From Saccharomonospora viridis DSM 43017 (lineage in GTDB: Bacteria > Actinomycetota > Actinomycetes > Mycobacteriales > Pseudonocardiaceae), in assembly GCF_000023865.1 (NCBI RefSeq), contig NC_013159.1, forward strand, positions 1,018,001 through 1,082,000: 64,000 bases of DNA, in the 5' to 3' direction. Position 1 is the stretch's first letter. Each line of letters begins with the position of its first letter. Below, one piece after another: positions 63,993 through 64,000 of this stretch. The translations under genes and the position numbers were made by a program. The notes under the pieces were generated by a model, which saw only the letters and a program-made list of their open reading frames with translations, had not been told where the DNA came from and searched no databases.

Positions 63993-64000
63993 TTCTCAAA

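Overview
The window is a high-GC actinobacterial chromosome segment, most likely from the Pseudonocardiaceae (Saccharomonospora or Amycolatopsis-like; the genus is inferred, not proven). Evidence for an actinomycete: mycothione reductase, an F420-type luciferase-like oxidoreductase, an Lsr2-type protein, DUF3145, DUF3052 and DUF2631 proteins, an E2 with two lipoyl domains like mycobacterial DlaT, a homodimeric AceE, many GTG and TTG starts, and several genes that look leaderless. There is no insertion sequence, prophage, CRISPR array or rRNA. One tRNA (Val, TAC) is present.

Layout. 1-9187: pyrH (5' cut off), frr, cdsA, a VOC protein, a methyltransferase, rlmN, DUF2631, then dxr, a rip1-like site-2 protease and ispG. 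A large terminator hairpin follows. This matches the order known in Mycobacterium. 9505-15478: a GNAT protein, map, and a 3-hydroxybutyrate dehydrogenase, MHS transporter and PucR regulator set. 15511-26085: a divergent GntR/MFS pair, mycothione reductase, a secreted trypsin-like protease, GNAT, bioF, a PIG-L deacetylase, a DEAD-box helicase, an FAD oxidoreductase and yaaA. 26328-35481: proS, a decayed membrane-protein gene with three lesions, YjbQ, the three-gene transhydrogenase operon, an Lsr2-N-terminal protein with a histone-H1-like tail, a membrane protein with a possible NERD-like domain, and DUF3145.

35593-43594 (minus strand) holds the fatty-acid synthesis operon fabD-fabH-acpP-fabF, its PucR-type regulator (FasR-like), and aceE. 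43960-48437 holds DUF3052, ahpE, tRNA-Val, a zinc metallopeptidase, a 2H phosphoesterase, a DUF4383 protein and a PP2C phosphatase. 48642-54724 holds dnaE, a drug-type MFS exporter and a DedA protein. 54864-63992 is the lipoate/2-oxoacid dehydrogenase block: lipA, lipB, a PAP2 phosphatase, a TIGR01777 epimerase, the E2 gene and lpdA. A TetR/LLM/unknown-protein module with paired operators sits between lipA and lipB.

Functional themes: central carbon entry (AceE, E2 and Lpd with lipoate made and attached by LipA and LipB) lies near fatty-acid elongation, which consumes the acetyl-CoA. The MEP isoprenoid genes and CdsA supply the envelope. Most of the window is conserved housekeeping. The less ordinary items are the operator-bearing module between lipA and lipB, the Lsr2/H1-like protein, several strong palindromes at promoters, and the pseudogene. 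I found no convincing undescribed multi-gene system.
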